From the NCBI RefSeq assembly GCF_040702505.1, contig NZ_JBFBLC010000001.1, forward strand, positions 124,001-188,000: 64,000 nucleotides of DNA. Reading direction: 5' to 3'. Origin of the DNA: Terrabacter sp040702505. Its GTDB lineage: Bacteria; Actinomycetota; Actinomycetes; Actinomycetales; Dermatophilaceae. Positions 26,615-36,391 of this stretch are shown here, piece after piece; position 1 is the first letter of the stretch; each line of letters starts with the position of its first letter. The notes beneath the pieces are model-generated. The model was given only the letters and a program-made list of their open reading frames with translations. It was not told the origin of the DNA and did no database searches. The translations under genes and the position numbers were made by a program.

Positions 26615-27358
26615 CTAGCGGGAGCGCTCGAGCTCCTCGCGGGTATCGGTGTCGCGGCCGGTGGCGAGGTCGCCGCACTCGACGAGCTGGTGCGGCGTGG
26701 TGCGGTAGTACTCGCGGGCGCCGTGGTCGCCGACGGCCATCGCGATGACGGCGTCCCAGTGGTCACGCCCGATGAGTGCCGGGTGCCCGGGCATCCCGTC
26801 GTATGCGGCCCGCCGGAGGACCGCTCGCAGCTCCTTGACCGTGGGGCCGGTCGGTTCGTGCAGGTCGACGGCGTGCTCGTCGGGCTCGGGGTGGGGCGAG
26901 TGGGCGTTGTCGACGTGCCCGGGGGCGTCGAGCACTCTGGCGACGACCTCCGGCGTGAGGTCTGGGAGGTCGACGAGGGTGACGAGCGCGGCGTCGACGC
27001 AGCCCTCTCCCTCGTAGGTCGAGCGCATGAGGGCGGAGAGGCCGGCGCGGAGCGAGGCACCCATGCCCTCGTCCCAGTCGGGGCAGCGGACGACGTCGAT
27101 GTCGCGGCCCATGGCGGTGACGATGGCGGTGACCTCCTCGGCGGCGGCCCCCACGACGACGGTGATGCCGGCGCAGCCACCGGCGTGCAGCAGAGTGACG
27201 GCTCGCTCGACGAGGGTCGGCTCGTCAGGGCGGTGGCGCAGGAGCGCCTTGGGGCCCCCCATCCGCCGGCCGGCGCCGGCGGCCAGGACCAGGCCGCGGA
27301 CGTGCGCGGCCCGGCCGTGCACCGCGGCTGGGTGAGGCGCGTTCTCGTTCTCACTCAC
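26615..27358 (-). CDS. mocA: MocA-like molybdenum cofactor cytidylyltransferase
   Basis: A 247-residue nucleotidyltransferase. LVLAAGAGRRMGGPK at residues 24-38 is the NTP-binding signature, CPDWDEGMGASLRAGL and TLVDLPDLTPEVVARVL follow, and GMPGHPALIGRDHWD is the motif seen in MocA/YgfJ relatives that make molybdopterin cytosine dinucleotide. MCD is the cofactor form used by CO-dehydrogenase-type hydroxylases, which fits its place at the head of the maturation operon. Start taken at the GTG 27358; the frame is open to 27520 without similarity. Confidence 0.88.
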   Translation of the reverse strand: MSENENAPHPAAVHGRAAHVRGLVLAAGAGRRMGGPKALLRHRPDEPTLVERAVTLLHAGGCAGITVVVGAAAEEVTAIVTAMGRDIDVVRCPDWDEGMGASLRAGLSALMRSTYEGEGCVDAALVTLVDLPDLTPEVVARVLDAPGHVDNAHSPHPEPDEHAVDLHEPTGPTVKELRAVLRRAAYDGMPGHPALIGRDHWDAVIAMAVGDHGAREYYRTTPHQLVECGDLATGRDTDTREELERSR

Positions 27359-27553
27359 AGCCGAAACGTACCCGGCCCACCCCTGGGGAGGGGGCAACAA
27401 CGGCGCCCCTTCTATTTGCTGCGCTGCCTTCCGATGCATGCGCTGGCGCGCGACACACCGCCGCGAAGCGGCCACGTCACTTCGCGGAGTGTGCGGTCCT
27501 GCCGTGAGACGCAGCTGCAAGCGCGCCGGACTGTGAAGTTCGCACCCAGTTCG

Positions 27554-28756
27554 TTAGTCAGGTAACACGACTTCGAGGAGCCGCTTGAGATCGATGAGGG
27601 CGTCCTCCGCGCGGTAGTGGAGCTTCGCGCCGGCAGGAACCTTTGGATTGACCCGCCGCAAGTAGTTGATTGTCTTTTTCTCACCGAGCACGAGGTCGCA
27701 GTAGGCAGCCGCGTAGCTCAGATGGAGGAAGTCGTTGAGGTCGTTGGCCTCCCACTTCTCGGTCGCGTTAGCGATCCGCAGATGGAGAACCTCACGCATC
27801 CGACCCAACCCGGGTGTCAGTGCAAGATCTTCCTCAGATCGATCGCTCAGCCACGTCCCGAACTCCTCAGAGCTCAAGCCTGCTTCCTTGGCGGCGCCCG
27901 GGAGATCGGTGCCGAGATCCGAGATGAAACGGGTTCTCGTGAGGTCACGGATGCGCGCCTTGGCCTTGCCGTTGCCAGGAATAGCAGTGGCGAGGGGGAG
28001 GAACGACTGAGACCACTTCTCGACAACCTCTTTCCCCTCGTCTGGCATCGGGTCCGGGTCGATCAGTAGATCGGTTAGGACAGTGGCCCACACCTGCCGC
28101 TCGATCAGGTCGGAAATCTCCGGGTCGAGATCGGGCGCGGCGGGTTCTGGACGCTCCATGTCGAAGACCGCCCGCGGGGCGAGTGTCACAACGTCGCTGA
28201 TGGTCAGCGGGGCTCCCCCAAAGAGCGCGCGAAGTTCCGCTCGCCGTAGAGCCAAGACTGAACGCATCTGCCAGCCCCGCGAGTAGCGCAGCATTGTGGC
28301 TGCGAGTTGGACTCGTGAGGCACCTCCTCGTTTCGAGGTTTCCTTCAGGTGAGCGCCTGACAGCGGGATCACTACCCGCTCTTCGTTAGCAGACGAGGCC
28401 AACAGCTCGAAGAACTCGCGCTTGGCAGGAGTCACAGTCTGCGGATCCTTCGCCCAACGGGCGAAATCGATCCAGTCCCGCTGGTCCAAGTACACCGTTG
28501 GAAGTTCGCATCGGTCTTGTCCGGTACTTAGCTTCACGCTCAGCGTGTGATCGGAGGCGACAAACTCCATCCGTGATTGTTGAGGAAAAAGCGTGGAGCT
28601 TGCCACGGTGGCGCCAACTCCCTGGGGTCTAGACAGCGGGGCAGTGGCCACCATCAAGTCGTCTCGCACGAACGTCACGATCCCGGCGTCGTAGGCAAGC
28701 TTGATCGCAAGAATCCGGCTCAGCGGGTGCGCCCCGGACGACTCGAAGTCACCCAT
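27554..28756 (-). CDS. PIN-like domain protein (island gene)
   Basis: A 400-residue protein, start at 28756 with GGGGGG just upstream. I see a split PIN-like pattern: VYLDQRDWIDFARW with Asp91, VVIPLSGAHLKET with Glu139, and near the C-terminus NDLNDFLHLSYAAAYCDLVL with Asp339, Asp342 and Asp354, followed by the lysine-rich GEKKT. Acidic residues in these positions form the Mg site of PIN nucleases. The long insertion between Glu139 and the C-terminal Asp cluster is unusual. Base composition and codons (GTT, TCA, AAG mix) are less GC-biased than the flanking cox genes, suggesting acquisition. Nuclease function is inferred. Confidence 0.6.
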   Translation of the reverse strand: MGDFESSGAHPLSRILAIKLAYDAGIVTFVRDDLMVATAPLSRPQGVGATVASSTLFPQQSRMEFVASDHTLSVKLSTGQDRCELPTVYLDQRDWIDFARWAKDPQTVTPAKREFFELLASSANEERVVIPLSGAHLKETSKRGGASRVQLAATMLRYSRGWQMRSVLALRRAELRALFGGAPLTISDVVTLAPRAVFDMERPEPAAPDLDPEISDLIERQVWATVLTDLLIDPDPMPDEGKEVVEKWSQSFLPLATAIPGNGKAKARIRDLTRTRFISDLGTDLPGAAKEAGLSSEEFGTWLSDRSEEDLALTPGLGRMREVLHLRIANATEKWEANDLNDFLHLSYAAAYCDLVLGEKKTINYLRRVNPKVPAGAKLHYRAEDALIDLKRLLEVVLPD

Positions 28757-28978
28757 CTTTCCCCCCACGTCTCGATCAACAACGAACGGTACTGAGGGTC
28801 TCACGACCCAAAGACCGACCAGGGAGCAGAGGCCCCGTGCATCCCGACCCGCGCGAAGACTAGTTCGCGCCCCATAGGCGTTGCGGGACTAGAGACCGCG
28901 TGCGTCCTATCGCCGCTGCCGCTTATGGCGCCCAGACAGATGGTGCTTCTCGCGCGCAGTCCACCAGTACGACAGTGG

Positions 28979-29485
28979 CTATCGAGTGTCGGCGCTGCTC
29001 TGCACGTAGACGTCGGCAACTACCTCGTGGCTTACCGCGCGAGCCGGCACCACCATGCCGTACGTCCAAATGCTTTGGGTTGCGGCATGACTGAATGAAT
29101 TTCGTAGCAGGCGCGCGGCCTCGAGCTGCTCAGCGAATCGCTGCGCCACCAGACCTTCCTGCAGGGCGCGGTTGACGAGTTGCTTGAGGCTGGCGCTTGT
29201 TCCTGCTGCAAGCTTCACCCGGAGGGCCGCCTCGACCGCGAAGAGGGACCAGGCCACGGCCACCGTGGCGAACTCATAGGCATGGAAGCTATGAACGAAG
29301 AGTCGTCGTGAAACGGTGAGTTGATCAGCGACCCCGGTGGGGACCCTCGAGTGGGTTTCCCAAGAGTCGGCGAGCTCTTGCAGCAACTCTTGGGTGAAGG
29401 GCAGCGGCTCGCCCCTCGGGTCGCGCCCACCGATGAAAAGTCTCATACGAGGGTCTGGTTCCAGATTCACAGGCGAAGGTCTCAC
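28979..29485 (-). CDS. HEPN-like protein (candidate RNase) (island gene)
   Basis: A 168-residue all-helical protein. The stretch AVAWSLFAVEAALRVKL, then LVNRALQEGLV, then LLRNSFSHA is the classic HEPN arrangement; Arg128 and His133 give the Rx4H catalytic motif of HEPN ribonucleases. Several starts are possible (GTG 29485, GTG 29470, ATG 29446), none with a strong ribosome site. HEPN proteins of this size act as toxins, defence effectors or abortive-infection proteins. The Rx4H codons (CGA AAT TCA) are AT-rich for this genome. It is 222 bases upstream of the PIN-like gene on the same strand. Confidence 0.55.
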   Translation of the reverse strand: MRPSPVNLEPDPRMRLFIGGRDPRGEPLPFTQELLQELADSWETHSRVPTGVADQLTVSRRLFVHSFHAYEFATVAVAWSLFAVEAALRVKLAAGTSASLKQLVNRALQEGLVAQRFAEQLEAARLLRNSFSHAATQSIWTYGMVVPARAVSHEVVADVYVQSSADTR

Positions 29486-29611
29486 CCTGGCCCCACGTCC
29501 CAGAGGTGGCCCGCCGTAGGGGGCGGCGAGTCGAGGGGCAAGGCTTTCGCACGGGGACCCGCGTCTTAACCGCCGCTACCATGAAATACAGCTCAGCCTT
29601 GCCGCCACAGA

Positions 29612-29908
29612 CTACCGACCTTTCAAATGGGGATACTCTTCCCAGGCCTCGTCGAGTTCACGCTCCAACTCGGACTTGATGTCCGTAAGTGCCGTCAGGA
29701 AGTGCTGCTCCTGCTGAGTCAGCCTCTTGCCCGACCTGTTCCTTTGGTGGAGTTCCTCGATGCGCTTTGCAAGGAGGCTGGTGGACACATGAGCGGCGGT
29801 GTCGTACCCCTCCTTGGCCCAGTTACTTACCAGACGGGTGCCCATCTCCCTTGCGAAGCCCTTGAGCGTCGCACCCAACTTCTCGCCCCTGCTCTCGGTG
29901 TATGACAT
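29612..29908 (-). CDS. Small helical hypothetical protein (island gene)
   Basis: A 98-residue protein taken from the ATG at 29908 (MSYTESRGEKLG); the frame extends to 29971. It looks fully helical and charged, with IEELHQRNRSGKRLTQQEQH and LTDIKSELERELDEAWEEY, possibly a coiled coil near the C-terminus. No family recognised and no signal or membrane segment. It is in the same direction as the HEPN-like and PIN-like genes. Confidence 0.5.
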   Translation of the reverse strand: MSYTESRGEKLGATLKGFAREMGTRLVSNWAKEGYDTAAHVSTSLLAKRIEELHQRNRSGKRLTQQEQHFLTALTDIKSELERELDEAWEEYPHLKGR

Positions 29909-30478
29909 GGGCAGCACGATAGGGCCTCCGCTCGGACTGTTCCCCGGCGTCGCCAATAGCCCACGCGGCACTTCGCCGCCGGACGGGCGGGTTCGCCGCG
30001 CCCGGCTGTGTACGGACCTATTGGGCGCGCCGTACCGGAGACTGTCGGCCGCTGGAAGCGAGTTTCAATCCGAGCGCATAGGGGTCCTACGACCGAGGCG
30101 ACTACTTCGACGTGGGACGCCGCACATGCGCGGAGTGGGTGCATCGACGGTGACGACGGGCCGCCCAGCGAGCTACTTCGTTGGCGGCGGTCGCCGCAGC
30201 GACGGTCAGGGTCAGTGCCGTAAGGGCAAGGTCTCCCTTGTTGTGATCCCGTAAACGCATACCCCCCAACGTGCCCCCTGTTGCGAGTTCCAGAACGCGT
30301 TTGGGGGCGTTGGATTGAACCCGGCACGACTGCCGCAATCCGCCAGGTCCGCGGTGGTCGTGCAAGGTGCGTCTAACCGCCGCGATGCGCCCACCGTCTG
30401 ACGGTCGTCCATATCGCTTGGCCCGTCGCGGAGCGTGCCACACTGCACCACATGACCTGACCTGCGATTATCCGGGTT
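29909..30478. other. Long non-coding stretch within the island
   Basis: 570 bases without a convincing gene, between divergent island genes. Open frames here have no ribosome sites and poor codon pattern, except the weak candidate at 30102-30260. I searched for a tRNA or integrase remnant and found none. It probably contains the promoters of the 29612 and 30479 genes. Confidence 0.4.
30102..30260 (-). CDS. Possible 52-residue membrane peptide
   Basis: A short frame from ATG 30260 coding for MRLRDHNKGD, one hydrophobic helix (LALTALTLTVAAATAANEVA) and an Arg/His-rich tail. A G-run sits directly against the ATG, too close for a normal ribosome site. It could be a small membrane protein or toxin-like peptide, or chance. 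Confidence 0.2.
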   Translation of the reverse strand: MRLRDHNKGDLALTALTLTVAAATAANEVARWAARRHRRCTHSAHVRRPTSK

Positions 30479-31096
30479 ATGGCTCCTTGGGCACCCGTGA
30501 TTCAGACTTTGGCGTGGATCGCCTTCCTCTCCGTGCTGCTATATGTGGGGCGGTCATCAGTCACTGCCATGGCGGATGCGGTCCGGACTCGAATTTCCGA
30601 GGGAAGCGCAGTGAAGGCGACAGGACCCGGAGGACTCTCCCTTGAGCTCAGCGAACGCAACGCTGCCCTGACGGCGGTTCCGCCTGCCGACACTGATGAT
30701 GCCCGCACTGACGCAACTCCACATCCGGACTGGACCAAGGAACGAACCGAAGTCGCCGCGCGTCAGCGCGGTGTTCACATCGCACATACGGTGGCGCCGA
30801 GCAACAAGCGCGGCCAGGAGTTTGACCTGTACGTGTACCTCGTGGGTTGGCGCCGTGACCGCTTCGGTAACCCAAACGACCTCAGCGACATCGCCTTCGC
30901 GGAGTTTTATATGGGACCAGCCTGGGGAGACACCGTGATCCGAGTGGAGGGGCGTAAGTCCAAGATCGGTTTTCGGACGGCCTCGCACGCGCCCGCCCTT
31001 TGCCTGTGCCGTGTAACGTTCACGGATGGCTATCAAGCGGTAATGAGCCGCTATCTAGATTTCGAAATGGGCAAGGCGATCTCGATTACTGAGTGA
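30479..31096 (+). CDS. Membrane-anchored YEATS-like (pYEATS) protein (island gene)
   Basis: A 205-residue protein. Residues 5-23 form a single membrane helix (PVIQTLAWIAFLSVLLYVG). After a linker, residues about 110-195 form a beta-sandwich: FDLYVYLVGWRRD, LSDIAFAEFYMGPAWGDTVI, ALCLCRVTFTDGYQAVMSRYLDFEM. This order (a strand, the I-x-x-V-x-F-x-hydrophobic-G turn, a late strand with Gly then YL) resembles prokaryotic YEATS domains reported near membrane sensors and conflict systems. By eye only. Base composition is lower in GC than flanking genes. It is divergent from the PIN/HEPN genes. Confidence 0.5.
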   Translation: MAPWAPVIQTLAWIAFLSVLLYVGRSSVTAMADAVRTRISEGSAVKATGPGGLSLELSERNAALTAVPPADTDDARTDATPHPDWTKERTEVAARQRGVHIAHTVAPSNKRGQEFDLYVYLVGWRRDRFGNPNDLSDIAFAEFYMGPAWGDTVIRVEGRKSKIGFRTASHAPALCLCRVTFTDGYQAVMSRYLDFEMGKAISITE

Positions 31097-31225
31097 CTGC
31101 CGCAACGTTCTACGACGACACGTCCCGGGTCTTTCCGCCGCGTTAGCGCTACGTGCCAGGAAAACATCTCTGCCACCAGCTATGCCGGTTTCGGTCTTCT
31201 GGGTCCGTCTGCCGAGGGCGGTAGG

Positions 31226-31257
31226 GTCGGAGCCGAAAGCGACCTGAATGCTCCGAC
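31226..31257 (-). terminator. Weak hairpin downstream of the ABC ATPase gene
   Basis: GTCGGAGC (31226-31233) pairs with GCTCCGAC (31250-31257). It lies about 60 bases beyond the ATPase stop in the 222-base gap 31097-31318. No T-run. Possible terminator for the minus-strand ATPase pair. Confidence 0.3.
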
Positions 31258-31318
31258 GGGGGTCCGGTCTACCGTGCCGCCGGCTACCAAGTCGCGTCCG
31301 CCATCTGTCGGGTCCTGC

Positions 31319-32357
<1,039 letters not shown>

Positions 32358-32371
<14 letters not shown>

Positions 32372-33389
32372 CGATGACCTCCAGGGTGCGGAAGCAGGCC
32401 GACTCTCGGCCGGGCGCGACCTCCTCGAGCGGTGGGCGACCGGTGCGGCACGTGTCGACCGCCCAGCTGCACCTCGGGTGGAACGGGCACCCCGACGGTT
32501 GGGCCGCCGGTCGCGGTGGGCTGCCGGGGATGACTGGCAGGCTGGCACCGATCCGTCCGGCCTGGGGCACCGAGTTGAGCAGCGCCTCGGTGTAGGGGTG
32601 GGCCGGACGGTCGAAGAGCGCGTCGGCGGTGGCGCGCTCGACGATGCGGCCGGCATACATGACCGCCACGCTGTCGGCCACCTGGCAGACGACGCCGAGG
32701 TCGTGCGTGATGAGCATGATGCCCATGTCCAGTTCGGTCCGAAGCCGGTCGAGCAGCTCGAGGATCTGCGCCTGGACCGTGACGTCCAGGGCCGTCGTGG
32801 GCTCGTCGGCGATGAGCAGCTCCGGCTGCAGAGCGATGGCCATCGCGATGAGCAGTCGCTGGCGCATGCCGCCGGAGAACTGGTGGGGGTAGTCGTCGAT
32901 GCGCGAGCTCGCGCCGGGGATGCCCACGAGCGACAGCATCTCCCCGGCCTGCTTGCGGGCCTCCTTGCGCGAAGCGCCGCGGTGCTGGCGGTACATGTCG
33001 CCGATCTGCTCACCGATGGTCAGGACGGGGTTGAGCGCGGACAAGGCGTCTTGGAAGACGAGGCTGACGGTGCTGCCACGCAGCCGGCGCAGCTCCTCCG
33101 GCGAGCAGCGCAGCATGTCGGTGCCCGCCACGATGAGCTCGTCGGCGCTGACGTCAGCACCGCTCCCCGAGGTGAGACCCATGATGGCGCGGGCTGTCAC
33201 CGACTTGCCGGATCCGGACTCGCCGAGTAGGGCGAGGAACTCGCCACGGCGCACGTCCAGGCTGACGTCTCGCACGGCGGGAACCAGCCCGTTGCGGGTG
33301 CGGAAGCTGACGTCGAGGCCCCTCAGACGCAGCGCGGCGGTGGACGAGGCATCGCGAGAGCGGACCGCGGAAGCGGGTTCGGCAGACAT
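32358..33389 (-). CDS. Peptide ABC transporter ATPase (DppD/OppD-like)
   Basis: A 343-residue ATPase; start 33389 with GGAGG 5 bases upstream. Walker A GESGSGKSV, Q-loop FQDALSALNPVL, signature FSGGMRQRLLIAMAI, Walker B LIADEPTTALDVT and LITHDLGV. The C-terminal SGCPFHPRCSWAVDTC motif is the usual OppD/DppD cysteine cluster. First gene of the minus-strand ATPase pair; its promoter lies in the 172-base gap shared with the M19 dipeptidase gene. Confidence 0.93.
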
Positions 33390-33561
33390 GTGACCTCCAG
33401 ACGGGATGCATCCGAGTGTGCCGAAAATTCTCACCCTTGACTAGCCTCTGCCGAATTTCATCGAATCCGTTGACTTTGTCGCCGCATAGTGGTGAGACTT
33501 CCAAGAGTCCGGAGCGGCAACGCCGGGACGCCCACCCGTCACAGCGCCCAGGAGGCCCACC
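33390..33561. promoter_or_regulatory. Divergent promoter/operator region of the peptide locus
   Basis: A noticeably AT-richer gap between the divergent ATPase and dipeptidase genes. Two similar words, TGCCGAAAATTC (33419-33430) and TGCCGAATTTCATCG (33449-33463), are spaced 30 bases apart (about three helical turns), and two TTGACT boxes (33437-33442, 33470-33475) could be -35 elements. The AsnC-type regulator encoded at the end of the locus is a natural candidate to bind here. Inference from layout. Confidence 0.45.
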
Positions 33562-34773
33562 GTGCTCGAACCGTCAGAGCAGTACAAGCAGTACCGCTCC
33601 TACAGCTATCTCGAAGCGGGTGTCGACTACCCCGACATCCCCATGGCCAAGGAGATCGGCCGCGTCCCCGCGTATGCCGGACTCGACCTCAGCGATGAGC
33701 AGCGCGCCCGCACCGAGCGCCTCCTCACCGAGAACGTCGTGATCTCCCTGCACGACCACCCGTCCGTGTTCCCCGAGAACCTCGAGGGCGACCTGCGCGA
33801 GTACATCCGCAGCGGCCGCGAGCTGACCGGCTACGAGGGCCTCGCCCGCTCCGGCATGACCGCAGTCTTCGACAACGTCATGGACGGCACCTGCTGCATC
33901 AGCAGCGACGGCGGCTGGAAGTGGACCGACGTCCTGCACGACCTCGGCATGCGCATGTCCGACCTCGCCCACCAGGACTACCTCGTCAAGGGCGAGTCCC
34001 TCGCGGACATCCGCCAGGCTCACGCGGACGGCACGATGGCGCTCGTCTTCGCCCTCGAGGCCGCCACGATGATCGAGAACGAGGTCGACCGCCTCGACAT
34101 CCTCTACGGCTTCGGCGTGCGCCAGATCGGCATCGCCTACTCCGAGGCGAACTACCTCGGCAGCGGCCTCAAGGAGCGCGGCGACGGTGGCCTGACCTAC
34201 TTCGGCGAGCGCGCAGTGACCCGGATGAACAAGCTCGGCCTCACCATCGACCTGTCCCACTCCGGAGACCAGACCTCCCTCGACGTGATCAAGCACTCGA
34301 AGAAGCCCGTCTTCATGACCCACTGCGGCTCCCGTGAGGTTTGGCCGACCAACCGGATGAAGCCCGACGCCGTCATCAAGGCGATGGCCGAGCGCGGCGG
34401 CGTCATTGGTCTCGAGGCGGCGCCCCACACGACGCTCTCACCGGACCACCCGAAGCACTCGCTCGAGTCGGTCATGGACCACTTCACGCACCTCGTCGAC
34501 GTCGTCGGCATCGACCACGTCGCCTTCGGGCCCGACACGCTCTTCGGGGACCACGTCGGCCTCCACGACACCTTCAGCAAGAACCTGTCCATCGGCCAGG
34601 CCCACGGCCACGTCGAGTACGAGAAGCAGCCCTACGTCGACGGCCTGGAGAACCCCGCCGAGTGCTTCTACAACATCATCGGGTGGCTCGTATCCCACGG
34701 CTACTCCGACGACGAGATCGCCGCCGTCGTCAGCGGCAACATCATCCGTGTTCTCGAGGAGGTCTGGTTCTGA
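33562..34773 (+). CDS. Membrane dipeptidase-like (peptidase M19) enzyme
   Basis: A 403-residue amidohydrolase-fold enzyme; GTG start with GGAGG 8 bases upstream. Zinc-site motifs: ISLHDHPSV (a variant of DxHxD; here H-D-H), the bridging glutamate in LVFALEAATM, LTIDLSHSG and VFMTHCGSR (metal histidines), and VGIDHVAFGPD, where DHV-GSD is usual. M19 enzymes cleave dipeptides, including those with a D- or dehydro-residue at the second position. Cytoplasmic here (no signal). The stop codon overlaps the ATG of the binding-protein gene, so peptide uptake and cleavage are coupled. Confidence 0.9.
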   Translation: MLEPSEQYKQYRSYSYLEAGVDYPDIPMAKEIGRVPAYAGLDLSDEQRARTERLLTENVVISLHDHPSVFPENLEGDLREYIRSGRELTGYEGLARSGMTAVFDNVMDGTCCISSDGGWKWTDVLHDLGMRMSDLAHQDYLVKGESLADIRQAHADGTMALVFALEAATMIENEVDRLDILYGFGVRQIGIAYSEANYLGSGLKERGDGGLTYFGERAVTRMNKLGLTIDLSHSGDQTSLDVIKHSKKPVFMTHCGSREVWPTNRMKPDAVIKAMAERGGVIGLEAAPHTTLSPDHPKHSLESVMDHFTHLVDVVGIDHVAFGPDTLFGDHVGLHDTFSKNLSIGQAHGHVEYEKQPYVDGLENPAECFYNIIGWLVSHGYSDDEIAAVVSGNIIRVLEEVWF

Positions 34774-36386
34774 TGCGTCCTGCACACCTGCTCAAGCGCG
34801 GGGTCCTCGCGCTGGCGATCGGCGCCACCACCGTGGCCCTCGCCGCCTGCGCGCCCAGCGCGCCCGGCGAAGCCGCGTCCGGCGGCTCGGGCGGCACCGG
34901 CGGCTCGGGCACCGACGTGCTCAACATCGCGACGACGACCGACGTCGTCAACCTCAACCCGATGCTCGGCAACTCCCGCACCGACAGCTGGGTCACGGAC
35001 CTGATGTACCCCCGGCTGCTCACCATCAACGCGGACGGCTCCAAGCAGCCCTACCTCGCCACGAAGTGGGGCTACAGCAAGGACGGCAAGACCGGCTTCT
35101 TCGAGCTGCGTGACGACTTCATGTGGAGCGACGGCACGAAGCTCACGGCCAAGGACGTGGCGTACACCATCAACACGATCAAGACGCAGCAGCCCAAGGG
35201 CAACGTCGTCGCCGGCTTCATGACCAACCTCGTCAAGGCGACCGCAGTGTCGGACACCCGGGTCGAGGTGCAGCTGAAGCGCCCCGACAGTGTCGTCATC
35301 CCGGAAGTGGGCTTCTGGATGACCGTCGTGCCCGAGCACGTCTTCGGCAAGCAGCCGAAGATGGACGACTTCGCCAACAACTCCGACTGGGTCAGCGCCG
35401 GCCCCTACCGACTCTCGAGCATCGCCAAGGGCCAGAGCTACACCCTCGAACGAGTGCCCTCCTACCCCATGGCCCCGGGCGGCAAGCCGACCCTCTCGAA
35501 GGTCGTCTTCAAGGTCTACCCCGACGTCAACACCGAGATCCTCGCCCTCCAGAAGGGCGACGTCGACGTCATCGCCAACGCGCTGCCGCCGGCGCAGGTC
35601 AAGGGGCTCTCGACGACCATGGGCCTCGAGGTGGCCGACATCCCGGGTCTCGGCTTCACACACATGACCTACAACATGAAGCGCCCGCCGATGAACGACG
35701 TCCGGGTCCGCCAGGCGCTCGCACACGCCGTCGACTATGAGGCGATCCGCCAGGTCGCCGTCCAGGGCCAGGCGGTCACGGCCAACAACAGCCCGATCAC
35801 CGACTCGCTCAAGGAGTGGGCCGACCCCTCGCTCAAGGAGTATGCGTTCGACCCGGAGAAGTCCAAGGCGCTCCTCGCCGAGGCGGGCGTCTCCAACCTC
35901 AAGCTCTCGATGATCTACTCCCTCCAGGACCCAGTTGTCGCCGCCTGGGCGACCATGGTCAAGGAGAGCGCGGCCAAGGCCGGCATCACCATCGACCTGC
36001 GCGGCCTCGACCGCAACACCTACCTCGCCAAGACCGTCGAGGGTGACTACGACATCTACGCCGGGTCGTTCGCGATCATGGACGAGCCGATCTCCAACAT
36101 GTCGCTGCAGTACCTGCCGAAGGGCGCCATCAACTACTCCCAGGTCGACGACCCCAAGCTCACCACGCTCATCGAGCAGGCCCAGGGCACCGTCGACGTC
36201 AACGAGCAGAAGTCCTTGGTGCAGCAGGCCGCCCGCTACGTCCACGACAACATGATCGACAACATCATTTACGTCCAGAACCTCAAGGTCGCACACAGCG
36301 ACAAGTGGACCGGGTTCGAGACCAAGCCGAGCGAGCTGCTGTCGATCATCGACCCGCAGTCCCTCGCGAAGGTCACGCGCAAGTAG
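34773..36386 (+). CDS. Peptide-binding lipoprotein (SBP family 5)
   Basis: A 537-residue solute-binding lipoprotein. The signal has lipobox LAAC with Cys26, then a Gly/Ser linker. The SBP_bac_5 fold follows: DVVNLNPMLGN, LAHAVDYEAIRQVA, and the C-terminal YDIYAGSFAIMDEP. It should deliver di- or oligopeptides, or similar, to the two permeases just downstream. The start overlaps the dipeptidase stop (TGATG) with GGAGG upstream. A strong hairpin (36392-36420) follows the stop, as is common after binding-protein genes that need higher expression. Confidence 0.95.
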   Translation: MRPAHLLKRGVLALAIGATTVALAACAPSAPGEAASGGSGGTGGSGTDVLNIATTTDVVNLNPMLGNSRTDSWVTDLMYPRLLTINADGSKQPYLATKWGYSKDGKTGFFELRDDFMWSDGTKLTAKDVAYTINTIKTQQPKGNVVAGFMTNLVKATAVSDTRVEVQLKRPDSVVIPEVGFWMTVVPEHVFGKQPKMDDFANNSDWVSAGPYRLSSIAKGQSYTLERVPSYPMAPGGKPTLSKVVFKVYPDVNTEILALQKGDVDVIANALPPAQVKGLSTTMGLEVADIPGLGFTHMTYNMKRPPMNDVRVRQALAHAVDYEAIRQVAVQGQAVTANNSPITDSLKEWADPSLKEYAFDPEKSKALLAEAGVSNLKLSMIYSLQDPVVAAWATMVKESAAKAGITIDLRGLDRNTYLAKTVEGDYDIYAGSFAIMDEPISNMSLQYLPKGAINYSQVDDPKLTTLIEQAQGTVDVNEQKSLVQQAARYVHDNMIDNIIYVQNLKVAHSDKWTGFETKPSELLSIIDPQSLAKVTRK

Positions 36387-36391
36387 CCCGT

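Noticed and set aside
25648..27354. Apparent fusion of mocA region and moxR in one long minus frame.
   Set aside because: The upstream part is the wrong frame of mocA; the MoxR protein begins near 26553.
29799..30254. 151-codon plus-strand frame in the island gap.
   Set aside because: Overlaps the supported 29612-29908 gene antisense, lacks a ribosome site and has non-protein-like composition.
30290..30330. GGTTCAATCC-like word on the minus strand, considered as a tRNA T-arm or island attachment site.
   Set aside because: Flanking bases do not form the T stem, and no acceptor, anticodon arm or duplicated att sequence is visible.
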